From Myxococcales bacterium (GTDB taxonomy: Bacteria; Myxococcota; Myxococcia; Myxococcales; Myxococcaceae): 64,000 bases of DNA. The position numbers and the translations under genes were made by a program. Position 1 is the first letter of the stretch. Every line of letters begins with the position of its first letter. The stretch is from assembly GCA_030681895.1 (NCBI GenBank), contig JAUXRI010000259.1, positions 31,831 to 95,830 on the forward strand, in the 5' to 3' direction. Shown here one piece after another: positions 34,496 to 44,398 of the stretch. The notes below the pieces were generated by a model that worked only from the letters and a program-made list of their open reading frames with translations, did no database searches and was not told the origin of the DNA.

Positions 34496-37400
34496 TCACT
34501 GACCGCCGGTCGCGCTGAAGAGCAGGTGACCCGAGCTGCCAGCGGCCCAGACGCGGCTGGTGTTCGCCCCCGTGCACACGCCGTTGAGCGACGCCTCGGC
34601 GACGTTCGAGACGAGCGTCACCCACGTCTCTCCGTCGTCGGTCGACTTGAGCACCGTGCCCTGCGCGCCGACCGCGAACCAGGTGCTGGTGCCTGCGACG
34701 TGTGACACGTCTTCGAGCTGCACGCTGACACCCGAGGTGCGGGGCGTGAACGTCGCGCCGTGGTCGGTCGACTTGTAGAGGGCGCCGCCGCTGCCCACCG
34801 CGAGGACGAGCCCGAGGGTGTCCTGCTTGTGCGCGACGCCTCGGAAGTTGACCGCTGCGGTGATGTCAGCCCGCTGCAACCAGGTGCCGCCGGTGAGTGT
34901 CTGCAGCACGCCGGAATCTCCGATGACGACGGCCCGGTTGAGCAGGCCCGAGGTGTACGCGGTGATGGCGCGGTAGGTGCGCGTGCCGCCCGTCGCGGTG
35001 ACGACCCAGTTGCTGCCGCTGAAGGTGAGGATGGTGCCCGAGAGGCCCACCGCGTTGCACGACGTCGACGAGCGGCACGAGACGCCGGTGAGCGAGACCG
35101 TGACGATGCCGGTGTCAGGGTCGGCCGCCCACGTGCTGCCGCCGTTCGTCGACTTGAGAATGGTGCCGCCGTTGCCCGTGGTGAAGAGGAGCGTGCCGGC
35201 GAGGGTGCCGTTGGTGTCGACCGAGTCCACCGAGAGCAGGTTCTGGGTCGTGAGGCCAACGCCCTGGCTGACCCACGTGCCGCCCGAGTTCGGTGAGTGG
35301 AAGATGCTCCCGCTGACTCCGACTGCCCACAGCGTGCTCGCGAACGTGCTGGGCATCGTCATGCGCGCCCACGACGGGGTGACCTCGACGTTGCGTCGCA
35401 CCCAGGTCGGTGGCGCCGTGGTGATGGTCATCGAGCCGCCCAGCCCGCCGCTCGCGATCTCGGTCGCCGAGCGCGCCACCAGGCCTCGGGCGATGCTGTT
35501 GACGCCTGCGGGCAACACCTGGTCGGTGCGCGTGCCGGCGCTGTACTTGATGATCTCGGCGACCGTGGTGGTGGCCGTCATCCACACGTCGCTGCCCTGG
35601 GTGGTGAGCGTCTCGATCTCCGTCACGTCACCGAAGCCCGAGACCTCGCTGAAGGTGAGGCCGCCGTTGTTCGAGAACAGCAGCGGCCCGTGACCGGCTG
35701 GCGCGACGCCGCCAATGTAGAAGGAGTTCGAGTTCGGCATCGCGACGACCGTGTTGAGGAACGTCGTGTAGCCGGCCGGCAAGGTCACCTGGCTCCACGT
35801 CGCGCCGTTGTCGGCCGAGCGGAACACCACGCCGTTGCCGCCCACCGTCACCAGCACGCTGCCGGTCGAGCAGGCCCCGATGGCGCTCGCGCACCGCGCC
35901 ACCGAGAGGAGCGTGTTCGAGGTCGGCAGCGGCACCACGTCGAAGGTCGGCGTCGAGTTGAGGAAGCTCGTCGAGCCGCGAACCACACGTCCCGTGAGGC
36001 CGACCCCGACCCACCAGCTCGTCTGGAACGGAGGCATGCCGGTGGTGCCCGCGAAGGTGAAGCCGAAGAGCTCGCGCTTCGGCACCGTGGTGTCGGTGTT
36101 GGTCAACGCCTCGAAGGTGACGCCGTCATCGGTGCTCCGGGCGATGTGGCCGTTTGCTCCCACCAGCCACACGTCGCCTGACGACGACACGCTCACGTGG
36201 TTGACGATGCCGTCGGTCATCGGGTCGCGCCGGGTGAAGTTCAGCAGGCTGTCGTCCGACGTGTAGAGCCCGCCGCCGCCCGACGCGACGTAGTACCGCG
36301 TGTTCGTCGCGCCGAACGCCATGCTCTTGATGTGGTTGTTGCTGGCTGGCCGGCTCTGGTGACTGAAGGGCCAGCGTGGGGTCGAGCTGAGCTGCGCCGT
36401 CGGCGGGCTACGGTTGCCGGCGTTGTCGACGCTGCGCACGACGATGAACTGTGTGACGCCGTTTGGCTCCGTCAGCGTCTGGTTCGTCGTCCCGCCGGCG
36501 TGGGGAATGAGCGTGCCGTAGACGTACGGGCCGCCGCTCACCAGCGAGAGGCCGACCTCGTAGCCCTGCACACCGCTCGACGCGTCGGCCGAGTTGTTCC
36601 AGCTGAGCGACACCGTGCGATGGCCCGCGGTCGCGACCGGGCTCGTCGGCGTCGTCGGCACGATGGAGTCGAAGAAGATGTCGTACGTCGCCGGCGCGGC
36701 GGTGATGTTGCCCGCGTTGTCGAGGAGCCAGGCGTGAACGCGGCGGTCGCCTTGCGCGACCAGCGTGTGCATCGCGGTGGCCGTGTACGCGACGAAGCAG
36801 ACGTCAGCGGCCGTCGGCGTGGCAGGTGCGGGCGAGCCGACCGCGACCTCTTTGAGGCACCGCTGCGCCACGCCGCTGCCCGTCTCGGTGGGAACGAAGG
36901 CGACCGAGACCGTCGCGCTCTGCGTGTACCGCGCGCCCGAGTTGATGGAGATGACGGTGGTCGGCGCCGTCGTGTCGAGGGTGATGGTGTCGCTCGCCAC
37001 GCCGCTCGTGTTCCCCGCCGCGTCCAGCACACGCACCAGAATCGTCTTCGTGCCGTCGCCCGCGCTCAAGGGTGTGTTGACCGGCGAGAGGTACGGCACC
37101 GGAGCGCCGAAGCCGCCGACGCCGCTGTTCGACAGCTGCATCTGCGTGACGCCAATGGCATCACTGGCGACGCTGGTGACCGAGACGGTGGTGGAGTTGG
37201 TGAACATCGCGCCGCCGTTGATGCTCGCGCTGCTCACGCCCGGCGCCGTCTGGTCGAGCGTGATGCTGTCGCTGAGGATGAACGACACGTTGCCCGCGCC
37301 GTCGCTCACGCGAATGAAGGCGGTCTTGAGACCATCACCTGCGGTGAGCGTGACGGTCGGGGTGCTCGTGTACGCGACGCAGGTGGCCGGCGGTGACGCG

Positions 37401-40177
37401 TCTCCGGTGCAGACCTGCGCCAGGCCCGACGTCGCGTCGCTCGCGGAGTGCGCGAAGACGGGTGAGAGCGAGTTGGTGCTCGCGGCCCCCGAGGCGAGGC
37501 CCAGGCCGGCGACGCTCAGCGTGGGCGCCGTCTGGTCGAGGGTGATGCTGTCGGCCGCCACGGCGGTGGAGACGTTGTACGCGGCGTCGCGGAACCAGAC
37601 GTTGAGCGTCTTGAGCCCGTCACCGGCGGCGAGCGCGAAGGAGGTGAAGGCGATGGGCTGGAAGCACGGATCGTTCGACGCAGGCGCCGCCACGGGAGCC
37701 ACGCCGACGCAGCGGTGCGTCACGCCAGATGCATCGTTCGCGGTGAACACCAGGGTGGTGTTGAGGTTGTTGGTGAACGCCGGGTTGCCCGCGTTGACGA
37801 CGAACGTGCCAGTCGGCGCGCCGGTGTCGAGCGTGATGGTGTCAGCGTTCACGCTGCTCTCGTTCCCCGCGCCGTCGATGACCTTGCAGCCGACCGTCTT
37901 GAGTCCGTCGGCGCCTGTCATCGTGTGCGAGATGGTGGCCGCGTAGCTCACGGGAGCGACGAACGCGCCGAGGTCGGTCTGGCACTGCACCTGCGCGAGT
38001 CCGGAGCCGCCGAGGTCGTTCGCGATGAGGCTCGCGCTGACCAGCGGAACGTTCGTGAAGGTCGAGTTGAGGTTCAGGTTGATGCTCCCGAGCGTCGGCG
38101 TCGCCTGGTCGAGCCCCACGCTGGCCATCGACGCGAGCGAGACGTTGCCGGCGTTGTCGCTGACCGTCACCAGCACCGTCTTCATGCCGTTGCCCGCGGT
38201 GAGCGTCACCGGCACCGTCGCTGCGTAGGGCAGACACCCGGGCGTCACGTTGCCCGAGACGCAGACCTGGAAGAGGCCGCTGCTGGTCGCGCCGTCACCC
38301 GCCGTGACCGCGAGGTTCACCGTCGTGAAGCGGGTCCACGGCGCGCCGCCGTTGAGGACGGCGGAGGTGATGGTGGGCGTGGCCGTGTCGAAGAAGATGG
38401 TGTCGGTGGCTTGCCCCTGGTTGCCGGCGACGTCGGTGACTCGCAGGGTGACGGTCACCTGTCCCTGCGCTCCGCCGAGCATCCACACCGCAGGCGAGGC
38501 CGAGACGTTCGAGAACGTGGCGCCGTCGTTCGACGCCTGCTGCCCCGCGACACCCGTGAGCGAGTCGGTGGCGGACCACGCGAGGTTGACGGTCTGCATG
38601 TTGGTGGCGGCCGCGTTGGCGTTGACGGTGAAGCCGGTCACCTGCGGCGGCGTGGTGTCGAGGATGATGGAGTCGTTCAGCACCAGCGTCTGGTTGAGCG
38701 AGTTGCGCACGCGCACGCGAACTGTCTTCGTGCCGTCGCCGCTCGCCAGCGCCCAGGCCTTCGTCGTCACCGGCGCGCCACAGTCGGAGAACGTCACGCC
38801 GTCATTCGAGAAGCACAGCTCGGTCACCGTCGCGGGCGGCGTCGTCGAGGCGCTGATGGTGAGGGTGACGTTGGCGGAATTGGTCGCGGTCGCCGCGCCG
38901 TTCACCTGCAGCCCACCCGAGATGCTGCCGGCGATGAGCGTGAAGGCGGTGTTGCTCGAGTTGAAGCCCTGCCAGGCGCTCGGCGTGCCCGCAGCATCCA
39001 GCGCGCGGAGCTGCCACTTGTAGGCGCCTGGCGCGAAGCTCGAGAGCGGCAGCGTCAGCACGCCTTCTGCGGAGAGCGCGCCCGTGTGCGTCGCCGTGTT
39101 GGTGAAGCTCGCCGACGTCAGCACCACTTCAGCCTCGAGGCGCACCTGCGCGTTCTCGGGGTCGTCGACGGTCGCGCGGAGTTGCGGGGCGGTCAGCGTC
39201 ATCGCTCCGGGGGCCACCGTCATGTCGAGCGCGTCGACCTGCATGATGAGGCTCACGGCCGGCGCCTGGTTGGCAGGCGCGGTGACGGTCAGCTGGAACG
39301 TTTCGTTGTCGGTCGCGCTCGAGGTGTCGGTGGCCGTCACCGTCACCATGCGGGAGTCGACGACGTTCGCGGCCGGCGACAGCGTCAAGACGTTGCCCGC
39401 GAGCGTCGAGAACATCGGCGCGTTGGTGAGCGAGAAGCTGATGGTGTCTCCATCGGGGTCGGTCGCGAGCAGCGTCACCGTCTGCGTGGCGCCGGCGGTC
39501 ATCGTCACCGCAGCGATGGGCATCAACACGGGCGGGCGGTTCACGTTGGTGACGGTGAGGCTCAGCGTTCCCTGCGACTGCAGCGCGTTGTCGCTGACGA
39601 CGACGGTGACCGAGTGCGTGCCGGCGTTGGTGAAGTCCGGCGCGATGGTGAGCGTCGTGCCCGAGAGCGTGACGAAGGCGGGCGCTCCCATGATGGAGAA
39701 GGTGAGGGGGTCGTTCTCGGCGTCGGTCGCCGTCAGCGTGACGGTCGAGGTCGCGCCTTCGTTGACGGTGACGGCCGCGAGCGCGCCGAGCACTGGCGCC
39801 GTGTTCATCGGGGCGCCACCGGCTGAACCACCAGCCGACGAGCCGCCACCGACAGCTCCACCAGCGGAGCCACCCGAAGCGCCGCCTGCAGACCCGCCTG
39901 CCGCAGAGCCGCCACCGACAGCTCCACCAGCGGAGCCTCCGGAAGCGCCGCCAGCCGAACCGCCTGCTGCGGAGCCACCACCAGCGGAACCTCCGGCAGC
40001 CGAGCCACCCGCAGCGACTCCACCCGCCGCTGCGCCTCCTGCAGTCGAACCACCACCTTGTGAGGTCGTCCCGCCGCCTTCTCCTCCGGCGCCTCCATCG
40101 AGGTCCGACGGGGCGTTGTTGCAGGCACAACCGAGGCACACCGCGAGCGTCGCGGCGAACACGCTGGGACGAAACAT
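34496..40177 (-). CDS. Giant surface lipoprotein with Ig-like repeats, fibronectin-like domain and beta-propeller end
   Basis: This 1893-residue protein has a lipoprotein signal with Cys17 (VCLGC). Residues about 25-125 are GGSA-type repeats. Two cadherin-like domains follow (about 128-310, starting NTAPVLGALAAVTVNEGAT). Residues about 310-1230 are many Ig-like repeats of about 90-100 residues, each ending with SDxAGNxSxxxxDxITLDxTAPT. A fibronectin III-like domain lies at about 1240-1340 (TPTSPVATAGHRTVSLSW). The C-terminal 550 residues are BNR/YCF48-like propeller repeats with RSxDxGxTW motifs. It is likely displayed on the cell surface with an adhesion or recognition role, which is inference. 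No catalytic motif is seen. Confidence 0.88.
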   Translation of the reverse strand: MFRPSVFAATLAVCLGCACNNAPSDLDGGAGGEGGGTTSQGGGSTAGGAAAGGVAAGGSAAGGSAGGGSAAGGSAGGASGGSAGGAVGGGSAAGGSAGGASGGSAGGAVGGGSSAGGSAGGAPMNTAPVLGALAAVTVNEGATSTVTLTATDAENDPLTFSIMGAPAFVTLSGTTLTIAPDFTNAGTHSVTVVVSDNALQSQGTLSLTVTNVNRPPVLMPIAAVTMTAGATQTVTLLATDPDGDTISFSLTNAPMFSTLAGNVLTLSPAANVVDSRMVTVTATDTSSATDNETFQLTVTAPANQAPAVSLIMQVDALDMTVAPGAMTLTAPQLRATVDDPENAQVRLEAEVVLTSASFTNTATHTGALSAEGVLTLPLSSFAPGAYKWQLRALDAAGTPSAWQGFNSSNTAFTLIAGSISGGLQVNGAATATNSANVTLTISASTTPPATVTELCFSNDGVTFSDCGAPVTTKAWALASGDGTKTVRVRVRNSLNQTLVLNDSIILDTTPPQVTGFTVNANAAATNMQTVNLAWSATDSLTGVAGQQASNDGATFSNVSASPAVWMLGGAQGQVTVTLRVTDVAGNQGQATDTIFFDTATPTITSAVLNGGAPWTRFTTVNLAVTAGDGATSSGLFQVCVSGNVTPGCLPYAATVPVTLTAGNGMKTVLVTVSDNAGNVSLASMASVGLDQATPTLGSINLNLNSTFTNVPLVSASLIANDLGGSGLAQVQCQTDLGAFVAPVSYAATISHTMTGADGLKTVGCKVIDGAGNESSVNADTITLDTGAPTGTFVVNAGNPAFTNNLNTTLVFTANDASGVTHRCVGVAPVAAPASNDPCFQPIAFTSFALAAGDGLKTLNVWFRDAAYNVSTAVAADSITLDQTAPTLSVAGLGLASGAASTNSLSPVFAHSASDATSGLAQVCTGDASPPATCVAYTSTPTVTLTAGDGLKTAFIRVSDGAGNVSFILSDSITLDQTAPGVSSASINGGAMFTNSTTVSVTSVASDAIGVTQMQLSNSGVGGFGAPVPYLSPVNTPLSAGDGTKTILVRVLDAAGNTSGVASDTITLDTTAPTTVISINSGARYTQSATVSVAFVPTETGSGVAQRCLKEVAVGSPAPATPTAADVCFVAYTATAMHTLVAQGDRRVHAWLLDNAGNITAAPATYDIFFDSIVPTTPTSPVATAGHRTVSLSWNNSADASSGVQGYEVGLSLVSGGPYVYGTLIPHAGGTTNQTLTEPNGVTQFIVVRSVDNAGNRSPPTAQLSSTPRWPFSHQSRPASNNHIKSMAFGATNTRYYVASGGGGLYTSDDSLLNFTRRDPMTDGIVNHVSVSSSGDVWLVGANGHIARSTDDGVTFEALTNTDTTVPKRELFGFTFAGTTGMPPFQTSWWVGVGLTGRVVRGSTSFLNSTPTFDVVPLPTSNTLLSVARCASAIGACSTGSVLVTVGGNGVVFRSADNGATWSQVTLPAGYTTFLNTVVAMPNSNSFYIGGVAPAGHGPLLFSNNGGLTFSEVSGFGDVTEIETLTTQGSDVWMTATTTVAEIIKYSAGTRTDQVLPAGVNSIARGLVARSATEIASGGLGGSMTITTAPPTWVRRNVEVTPSWARMTMPSTFASTLWAVGVSGSIFHSPNSGGTWVSQGVGLTTQNLLSVDSVDTNGTLAGTLLFTTGNGGTILKSTNGGSTWAADPDTGIVTVSLTGVSCRSSTSCNAVGLSGTILTFSGSNWVVTATGGTRTYRAITAYTSGLLNRAVVIGDSGVLQTLTGGTWLQRADITAAVNFRGVAHKQDTLGLVLAVGSGGALYKSTDHGATFTPRTSGVSVQLEDVSHVAGTSTWFAVGAQGTVLKSTDDGETWVTLVSNVAEASLNGVCTGANTSRVWAAGSSGHLLFSATGGQ

Positions 40178-40277
40178 GATGGAGGGGTTCCTTCTGGTGA
40201 AGGGTGAGTGCTCTGGAATGCGGGAGCCCCGGTGGGCAGATCACGGAATCGTCATCGCTCGTCGCGACGTGGGCGAT

Positions 40278-40283
40278 TACGGT
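40278..40283 (+). promoter_or_regulatory. Candidate -10 box for gene at 40292
   Basis: TACGGT lies eight bases before the ATG of the downstream gene. Transcription from it would start at or next to the start codon. There is no recognisable -35 or ribosome-binding site. Confidence 0.3.
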
Positions 40284-40291
40284 CTCACTGC

Positions 40292-41317
40292 ATGACGGGG
40301 TGGGTGTTGTGGGCGCTGGTGGCAGCGTCGGGCGACGAACGAATCAGCCTCGAGGTCGTCTACGAGGCGCCTGAGGCGTGTCCACCGCGTGCACGCTTCG
40401 AAGCTGAGCTGAAGGCGCGGTCCGAGAAGCTGCGCATCGTCGACGCCGCGCAGACGCCGCAAGCCCAGGTGACGGTGCGCATCGTCACGCAGAAGAAGCG
40501 GTACGTCGGCACCTCGAAGCTGCGCACGCTCCTGAGCGGCGTCACCACCCGCGAGTTCAAGTCGGCGCAGTGCGAGACGCTGGTGCAGGCCGCAGCGCTC
40601 GCGACCGCGCTGTTGTTGGACCCCGAGGGCACGAAGACGGGGGCGGTGATGGTGGAGCTCGCTCCAGTCGTCGTCGCGCCCGCCGACGCGGGTGTTCCTG
40701 AGCCCATCGACGCCGGGGTCGTCGCGCCGCCTGTCGTCATCGTCGATGCAGGCGTCGTCGAGCCGCTCGTCCTCATCGACGCAGGGCCACCGGTTCCCGT
40801 CGAGCCCGCTCGCGACGACCCGCACGTCGAGCTGTCGGCCGGAGGTGGCGTCACCTCGGGATTGAGCGGCGCGGTCGATCCACTCGTGCAGCTCACCGTC
40901 GCCTTGCAGCTCTCGCGGTTCCGGCTCGCGCTCTCACCGCAGTTCGTCTTCGGCCGTCGTGTCACGTCGAGCGCCGGCGTCGCGCAGTACGTCGGCGTGG
41001 GTGGACGCTTCGATGCGCTCGCGTCTTTCCCGGTCGGTCGACTCCTCCGCATCGAAGGTGGAGCGAGCGTCACCGTGCTGGTGCTCCCCGTCACGGGACC
41101 CGATGCCGAAGTGCCAGGCCGCGCGCTCGGCGTGCTCGTCGCGCCAGGCCCGTTCGCCCGCATCGCGTTGCAGCTCGGTCACTTCCGCGTCGCGCTCGAA
41201 GGTGGGGCTGGCATCAACCTGCGCGCGGAGCGCTACCTCATCGACGGAGCCGGGCTCGTCTTCGCGGCGCCGCGGCTCTTCGGACTTCTTGGAGCAAGCG
41301 TCGGCTGGTCGTTCTGA
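40292..41317 (+). CDS. Exported protein with Pro/Val/Asp-Ala-Gly linker and predicted beta-barrel domain
   Basis: This 341-residue protein has a short N-terminal signal (MTGWVLWALVAASG). The N-terminal domain (about 15-120) is alpha/beta with the look of a small periplasmic domain (DERISLEVVYEAPEACPPRA, then VRIVTQKKRYVG). Residues about 125-190 are an acidic Pro/Val linker with DAG repeats. The last 150 residues are beta strands ending in a Phe, typical of an outer membrane barrel. No family is recognised. It is transcribed divergently from the giant surface protein gene. Confidence 0.65.
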   Translation: MTGWVLWALVAASGDERISLEVVYEAPEACPPRARFEAELKARSEKLRIVDAAQTPQAQVTVRIVTQKKRYVGTSKLRTLLSGVTTREFKSAQCETLVQAAALATALLLDPEGTKTGAVMVELAPVVVAPADAGVPEPIDAGVVAPPVVIVDAGVVEPLVLIDAGPPVPVEPARDDPHVELSAGGGVTSGLSGAVDPLVQLTVALQLSRFRLALSPQFVFGRRVTSSAGVAQYVGVGGRFDALASFPVGRLLRIEGGASVTVLVLPVTGPDAEVPGRALGVLVAPGPFARIALQLGHFRVALEGGAGINLRAERYLIDGAGLVFAAPRLFGLLGASVGWSF

Positions 41318-41321
41318 CGCC

Positions 41322-41798
41322 TCAACGCAGCGCGCGCTCCGCCATGCCGGGTTCGTCTTCGAAGGTGAGCGTCACGTTGCCGAGTTGAAGGTGGTCGTGT
41401 CGGGAGAGCACTGCCTCGGCCGTGAGGGGCTGTCCGTTGAGGGCCAGCTGTCGCCCTTCGGCAGCGCGCACCCACCAGCGGCCAGCGCGTTCGAAGAGGT
41501 CGGCGTGGTGACGTGACACCGTCGCGTCGCTCACCACGCAGTCGTTCTCGGGAGCCCGACCGATGCTGACGAGCCCCACGTTTCTGCCCAGAGAGAAGCA
41601 CAGCGAATCGGTCTGGGTTGGCGCCGTCGCCGGAGCGCCGACGGGCACGCCGACGGTGTTCACCATTGCCCGGCTCGGTGGTTGCCAGGCGCCGGGCTCC
41701 CAGATGAGCCACGCGCCCGGGTACTTTGCAGCGAACGTCGCCTGCAGCCGCAGCGCCTGAATACTGATGAACGAGAGCAGGTAGGACGGCCGAGCCAC
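41322..41798 (-). CDS. FHA-domain protein
   Basis: The 158-residue cytoplasmic protein contains a forkhead-associated domain at about 70-145: SIGRAPENDCVVSDATVSRHHADLF, with the GR and SxxHxx loop residues that bind phosphothreonine, then LNGQPL and HDHLQLGN. Residues 1-70 are unmatched, ending in an APATAP linker. FHA proteins commonly read Ser/Thr kinase activity, and two such kinases are present in this window. The start is a GTG at 41798. It is divergent from the ECF sigma gene. Confidence 0.88.
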   Translation of the reverse strand: MARPSYLLSFISIQALRLQATFAAKYPGAWLIWEPGAWQPPSRAMVNTVGVPVGAPATAPTQTDSLCFSLGRNVGLVSIGRAPENDCVVSDATVSRHHADLFERAGRWWVRAAEGRQLALNGQPLTAEAVLSRHDHLQLGNVTLTFEDEPGMAERALR

Positions 41799-41911
41799 GC
41801 CGCGACTCTGGCAAACCGAGCCACGAAGTCGAAGGCTCGTGCGCGTGAAAGGGTTTGCATGTGCGTGGCTGTCACCACACGATTTGGTGATCCACCTCGC
41901 GCCCTCACCGC

Positions 41912-42505
41912 ATGACGCTCCCGACTGACAACCTGGCGGTGCGTGACGGTGGCCCTGCCGCCGCGACCACTCGCGACACCGGAACCTCTCCGGCGCCGGC
42001 GGCCGCTGAACGGGAGCGCCTGTCGGCCATGTTCGAGGCGCACTACGACCTGGTGTGGAGAGTGCTGCGCCGGGTCGGCTTGCCCGACGCGACCGCCGAA
42101 GACGGCGCGCAGCAGGTCTTCATCATCGCGTCGCGCCGATTGTCCGACATCGAGCCCGGCAAGGAGCGCGCCTTCCTCTGCGCGACGGCCGTGAAGGTCG
42201 CCGGTCCGCTGCGCTCGCGGCCGCGGCGTGACGTGCCAGAAGAAGACGCTCCCGAGCCCGTCGACCACGACACGCCCGCCGACCTCGTGCAGCGGAAGCA
42301 ACAGCGCGCCTTGCTCGACCGGTTTCTGTCGGAGCTCGATGAAGATCTGCGCACGGTGCTGGTGTTGACGGAGCTCGAAGGACTCTCGAAGCGTGAGGTG
42401 GCCGAGGCGCTCGGAATTCCGGAAGGCACCGCGGCGTCTCGCCTTCGACGCGCGCGTGAAGAGTTGGCGCGACTGCTCGCCCGCTGGAAGGAGGGTCAGC
42501 GATGA
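41912..42505 (+). CDS. ECF-type RNA polymerase sigma factor
   Basis: The 197-residue protein has sigma region 2 at about 38-105 (MFEAHYDLVWRVLRRVGL, then DGAQQVFIIASRRL) and region 4 at about 125-195 with the helix-turn-helix LSKREVAEALGIPEGTAASR. The first 37 residues are an Ala/Thr-rich extension. It overlaps the next gene by four bases (ATGA), so the two are translationally coupled. It probably directs transcription of its own operon and a small regulon; its promoter sequence cannot be read here. Confidence 0.92.
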   Translation: MTLPTDNLAVRDGGPAAATTRDTGTSPAPAAAERERLSAMFEAHYDLVWRVLRRVGLPDATAEDGAQQVFIIASRRLSDIEPGKERAFLCATAVKVAGPLRSRPRRDVPEEDAPEPVDHDTPADLVQRKQQRALLDRFLSELDEDLRTVLVLTELEGLSKREVAEALGIPEGTAASRLRRAREELARLLARWKEGQR

Positions 42506-43200
42506 GCGACGAACTGCCACCGCTCGGCTCCGAGCTCGAGGCGATGTTCGACGCCGCGAAGGCGGAGCTCCCGTCGGCTGCTGCGAAGGCGAAGGCGCGC
42601 GCTGCGCTCGGGTTGCCCTCGGCCGTCGTCACGCCGCCTGCTCCGGCTGCACCTGCGACCGCCGCGACGAGTTCTGCTGGCGCGCTCACCGTCGTCAAAG
42701 GCCTCGTCGTGCTCGGTCTGGTCGCTGGTTCGTACGCGCTGGGCGTTCGCACGGGAGACACGCGCGCGCGTGAGGCGTTCGCCGCGTTGCCTCCGAAGAC
42801 GGTCATCGTCGAGGTGCCCGTGCCCGCGAAGCCAGAGCCCGTCGTGGAGGTCGCGCTCGTCGCCGCCGACGTGCCTGACGCGGGAGCGGTGAAGGCACCA
42901 GTCGCGAAACGTCCCGTGGTGGAGGAGTCCGACGACCTCATGGCAGAGCTGGCGTTGCTCGACGCGGCGCGCACGACGCTGGCAGAGAACGACCCCACGA
43001 AGGCACTCGCGACGCTCTCGAAGTACGACGCGACGTTCCCGCGCGGCACGATGCGCACCGATGCTCAGCTGCTTCGTCTCGAGACGCTCCTGAAGGCCGG
43101 TCGTCGCGCCGAGGCCGAGACGCTGGGGAAGAAGCTCTCGAGCGCGACCGACTCCGAGCTGGTGCGAGAGCGCGTCCGGAGACTGCTCGATGCGAAGTGA
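42502..43200 (+). CDS. Membrane protein paired with the ECF sigma factor, possible anti-sigma factor
   Basis: The 232-residue protein has an N-terminal cytoplasmic part of about 55 residues, a helix at about 62-82 (ALTVVKGLVVLGLVAGSYALG) and a periplasmic region with a Pro/Val linker followed by TPR-like helices at about 140-230. Its position directly after the sigma gene with a four-base overlap is typical of an anti-sigma factor. However, the zinc-binding HxxxCxxC motif is absent, so this role is an inference from context. The 3' end overlaps the next gene by 11 bases. Confidence 0.7.
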   Translation: MSDELPPLGSELEAMFDAAKAELPSAAAKAKARAALGLPSAVVTPPAPAAPATAATSSAGALTVVKGLVVLGLVAGSYALGVRTGDTRAREAFAALPPKTVIVEVPVPAKPEPVVEVALVAADVPDAGAVKAPVAKRPVVEESDDLMAELALLDAARTTLAENDPTKALATLSKYDATFPRGTMRTDAQLLRLETLLKAGRRAEAETLGKKLSSATDSELVRERVRRLLDAK

Positions 43201-44275
43201 GCTCGCGCTGCTGGTGGCGTTGGTGAGCGCGTGCGCTCCCGACGTCGTCATCGGCACGGAGCGGCAGTTGACGGTCGTCGCGACGACGCCACTGGCTGAT
43301 GGACGCTGGCGACAGGCCGGCTTCCGCGTCGCCGAGGCTGACACCGAGCCCGCCTCGGACCTCTGGTACGGCACGACCTCGACCGACGGTGCGCTGCCGT
43401 CATTCGAGAGCCCGGCGCTCGCGGGCGCCGACGCGATTCGCGCGGCGACCGTGTTGGGTACGTCGTGGGTCGTCGGTGGCTTCGTGACGGAAGGCGGGCA
43501 ACGCGTTGCGTGGCTGCGCGCGCTCGATGAAGCGAACGGCGAGGTGTGGACGACCATGCTGCCGGCCCCGGGCGGAGGGTCGACCGAGGTGACGGCGCTG
43601 ACGACGAGCAACGAAGGCACGCTCCTCGTGGCCGGCCTGGAGCAGGACTCGCGCGGCTGGGTCGCGATGCTGGAGCCCGATGGAGCGCTCCGCTGGCGAC
43701 GCAGCTTCGAGACCGACTTCCAGATGCAGGCTGCGGGCTTCACGCCCCATGTGGTCGTCGCCGAAGACGGGCCGCCGACGCCATCGCGACGGCAGTTCTG
43801 GCTCGCCGGTCGACGGTCGCGCACGGACAGCGGCTATGCGCTCCAGATGACGCTCGACGGAGAGCTGTGGGACTCGGAGCCGTTCGGCGTCGCCGGTGCC
43901 CAGTCGCGTGGCGTCGTCGCGGCGGGGCGCAGCGGCATCGTCGTGTGCACGCAGACTGGCGGCGCCGTTCAGTTGGCGTGGACGCAAGGCGGCGGCGTCT
44001 CAGGCGGCGCGCTCACCGACGTACCCGGCGCGTTCGAACTGAAGACGTGTCTGGGCTCGGTGTCGCAGGTGAAGCTGGTCGGCACGGTGCTGCGAGACGA
44101 ACTTCGTGTGCCCACGGTGGTGACCTTCGATCGCGCGTCACGCGCCGTGGTCGACACTCAGGAGACGACTCCCGGGCCGTTCGTGTTCGGAGCCGCACAG
44201 GCGGCGAGCGGCAGCGTCATGCTCGTCGGCCGCACCACCTCACCGATGCGGCGCTGGTCCGCGTCGGTGCCGTAA
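43190..44275 (+). CDS. Lipoprotein of unknown function in the sigma operon, probable beta propeller
   Basis: The 361-residue protein has a lipobox (LLVALVSAC). The remainder has repeated short beta-strand blocks of about 45-50 residues with patterns such as GTSWVVGGFVTEGGQR and GTLLVAGLEQDSRGW, which suggest a beta propeller. No enzyme motif is seen. It overlaps the previous gene by 11 bases, so it belongs to the sigma/anti-sigma operon and could be an envelope sensor. The family is not recognised. Confidence 0.7.
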   Translation: MRSELALLVALVSACAPDVVIGTERQLTVVATTPLADGRWRQAGFRVAEADTEPASDLWYGTTSTDGALPSFESPALAGADAIRAATVLGTSWVVGGFVTEGGQRVAWLRALDEANGEVWTTMLPAPGGGSTEVTALTTSNEGTLLVAGLEQDSRGWVAMLEPDGALRWRRSFETDFQMQAAGFTPHVVVAEDGPPTPSRRQFWLAGRRSRTDSGYALQMTLDGELWDSEPFGVAGAQSRGVVAAGRSGIVVCTQTGGAVQLAWTQGGGVSGGALTDVPGAFELKTCLGSVSQVKLVGTVLRDELRVPTVVTFDRASRAVVDTQETTPGPFVFGAAQAASGSVMLVGRTTSPMRRWSASVP

Positions 44276-44278
44276 CGT

Positions 44279-44312
44279 TCACTTCTTCCGGCTCGCGCGC
44301 TCCTGCAGCCGC
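44279..44312 (-). repeat. Near copy of the 3' end of the RCC1-like gene (47450-47483)
   Basis: Bases 44279-44312 resemble 47450-47483 at about nine of ten positions; 44281-44296 and 47452-47467 are identical. Both read ...ERASRKK and a stop on the minus strand. The two copies lie on either side of the ELWxxDGT gene, as direct repeats. Confidence 0.6.
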
Positions 44313-44398
44313 CGGTGGTGCCCCAGGCTCGCGCCGCCAACCGTTTCTGCCAGCGTCCATGTGGTACTCACCGACGCCGAAGCACCTCTGGGGGTGAC

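Noticed and set aside
39800..40060. Gly/Ala/Ser repeats in the giant lipoprotein as a mobile repeat or CRISPR
   Set aside because: They are in-frame low-complexity linkers common in secreted Myxococcota proteins, also present at 14884-16188 and 17872-19020.
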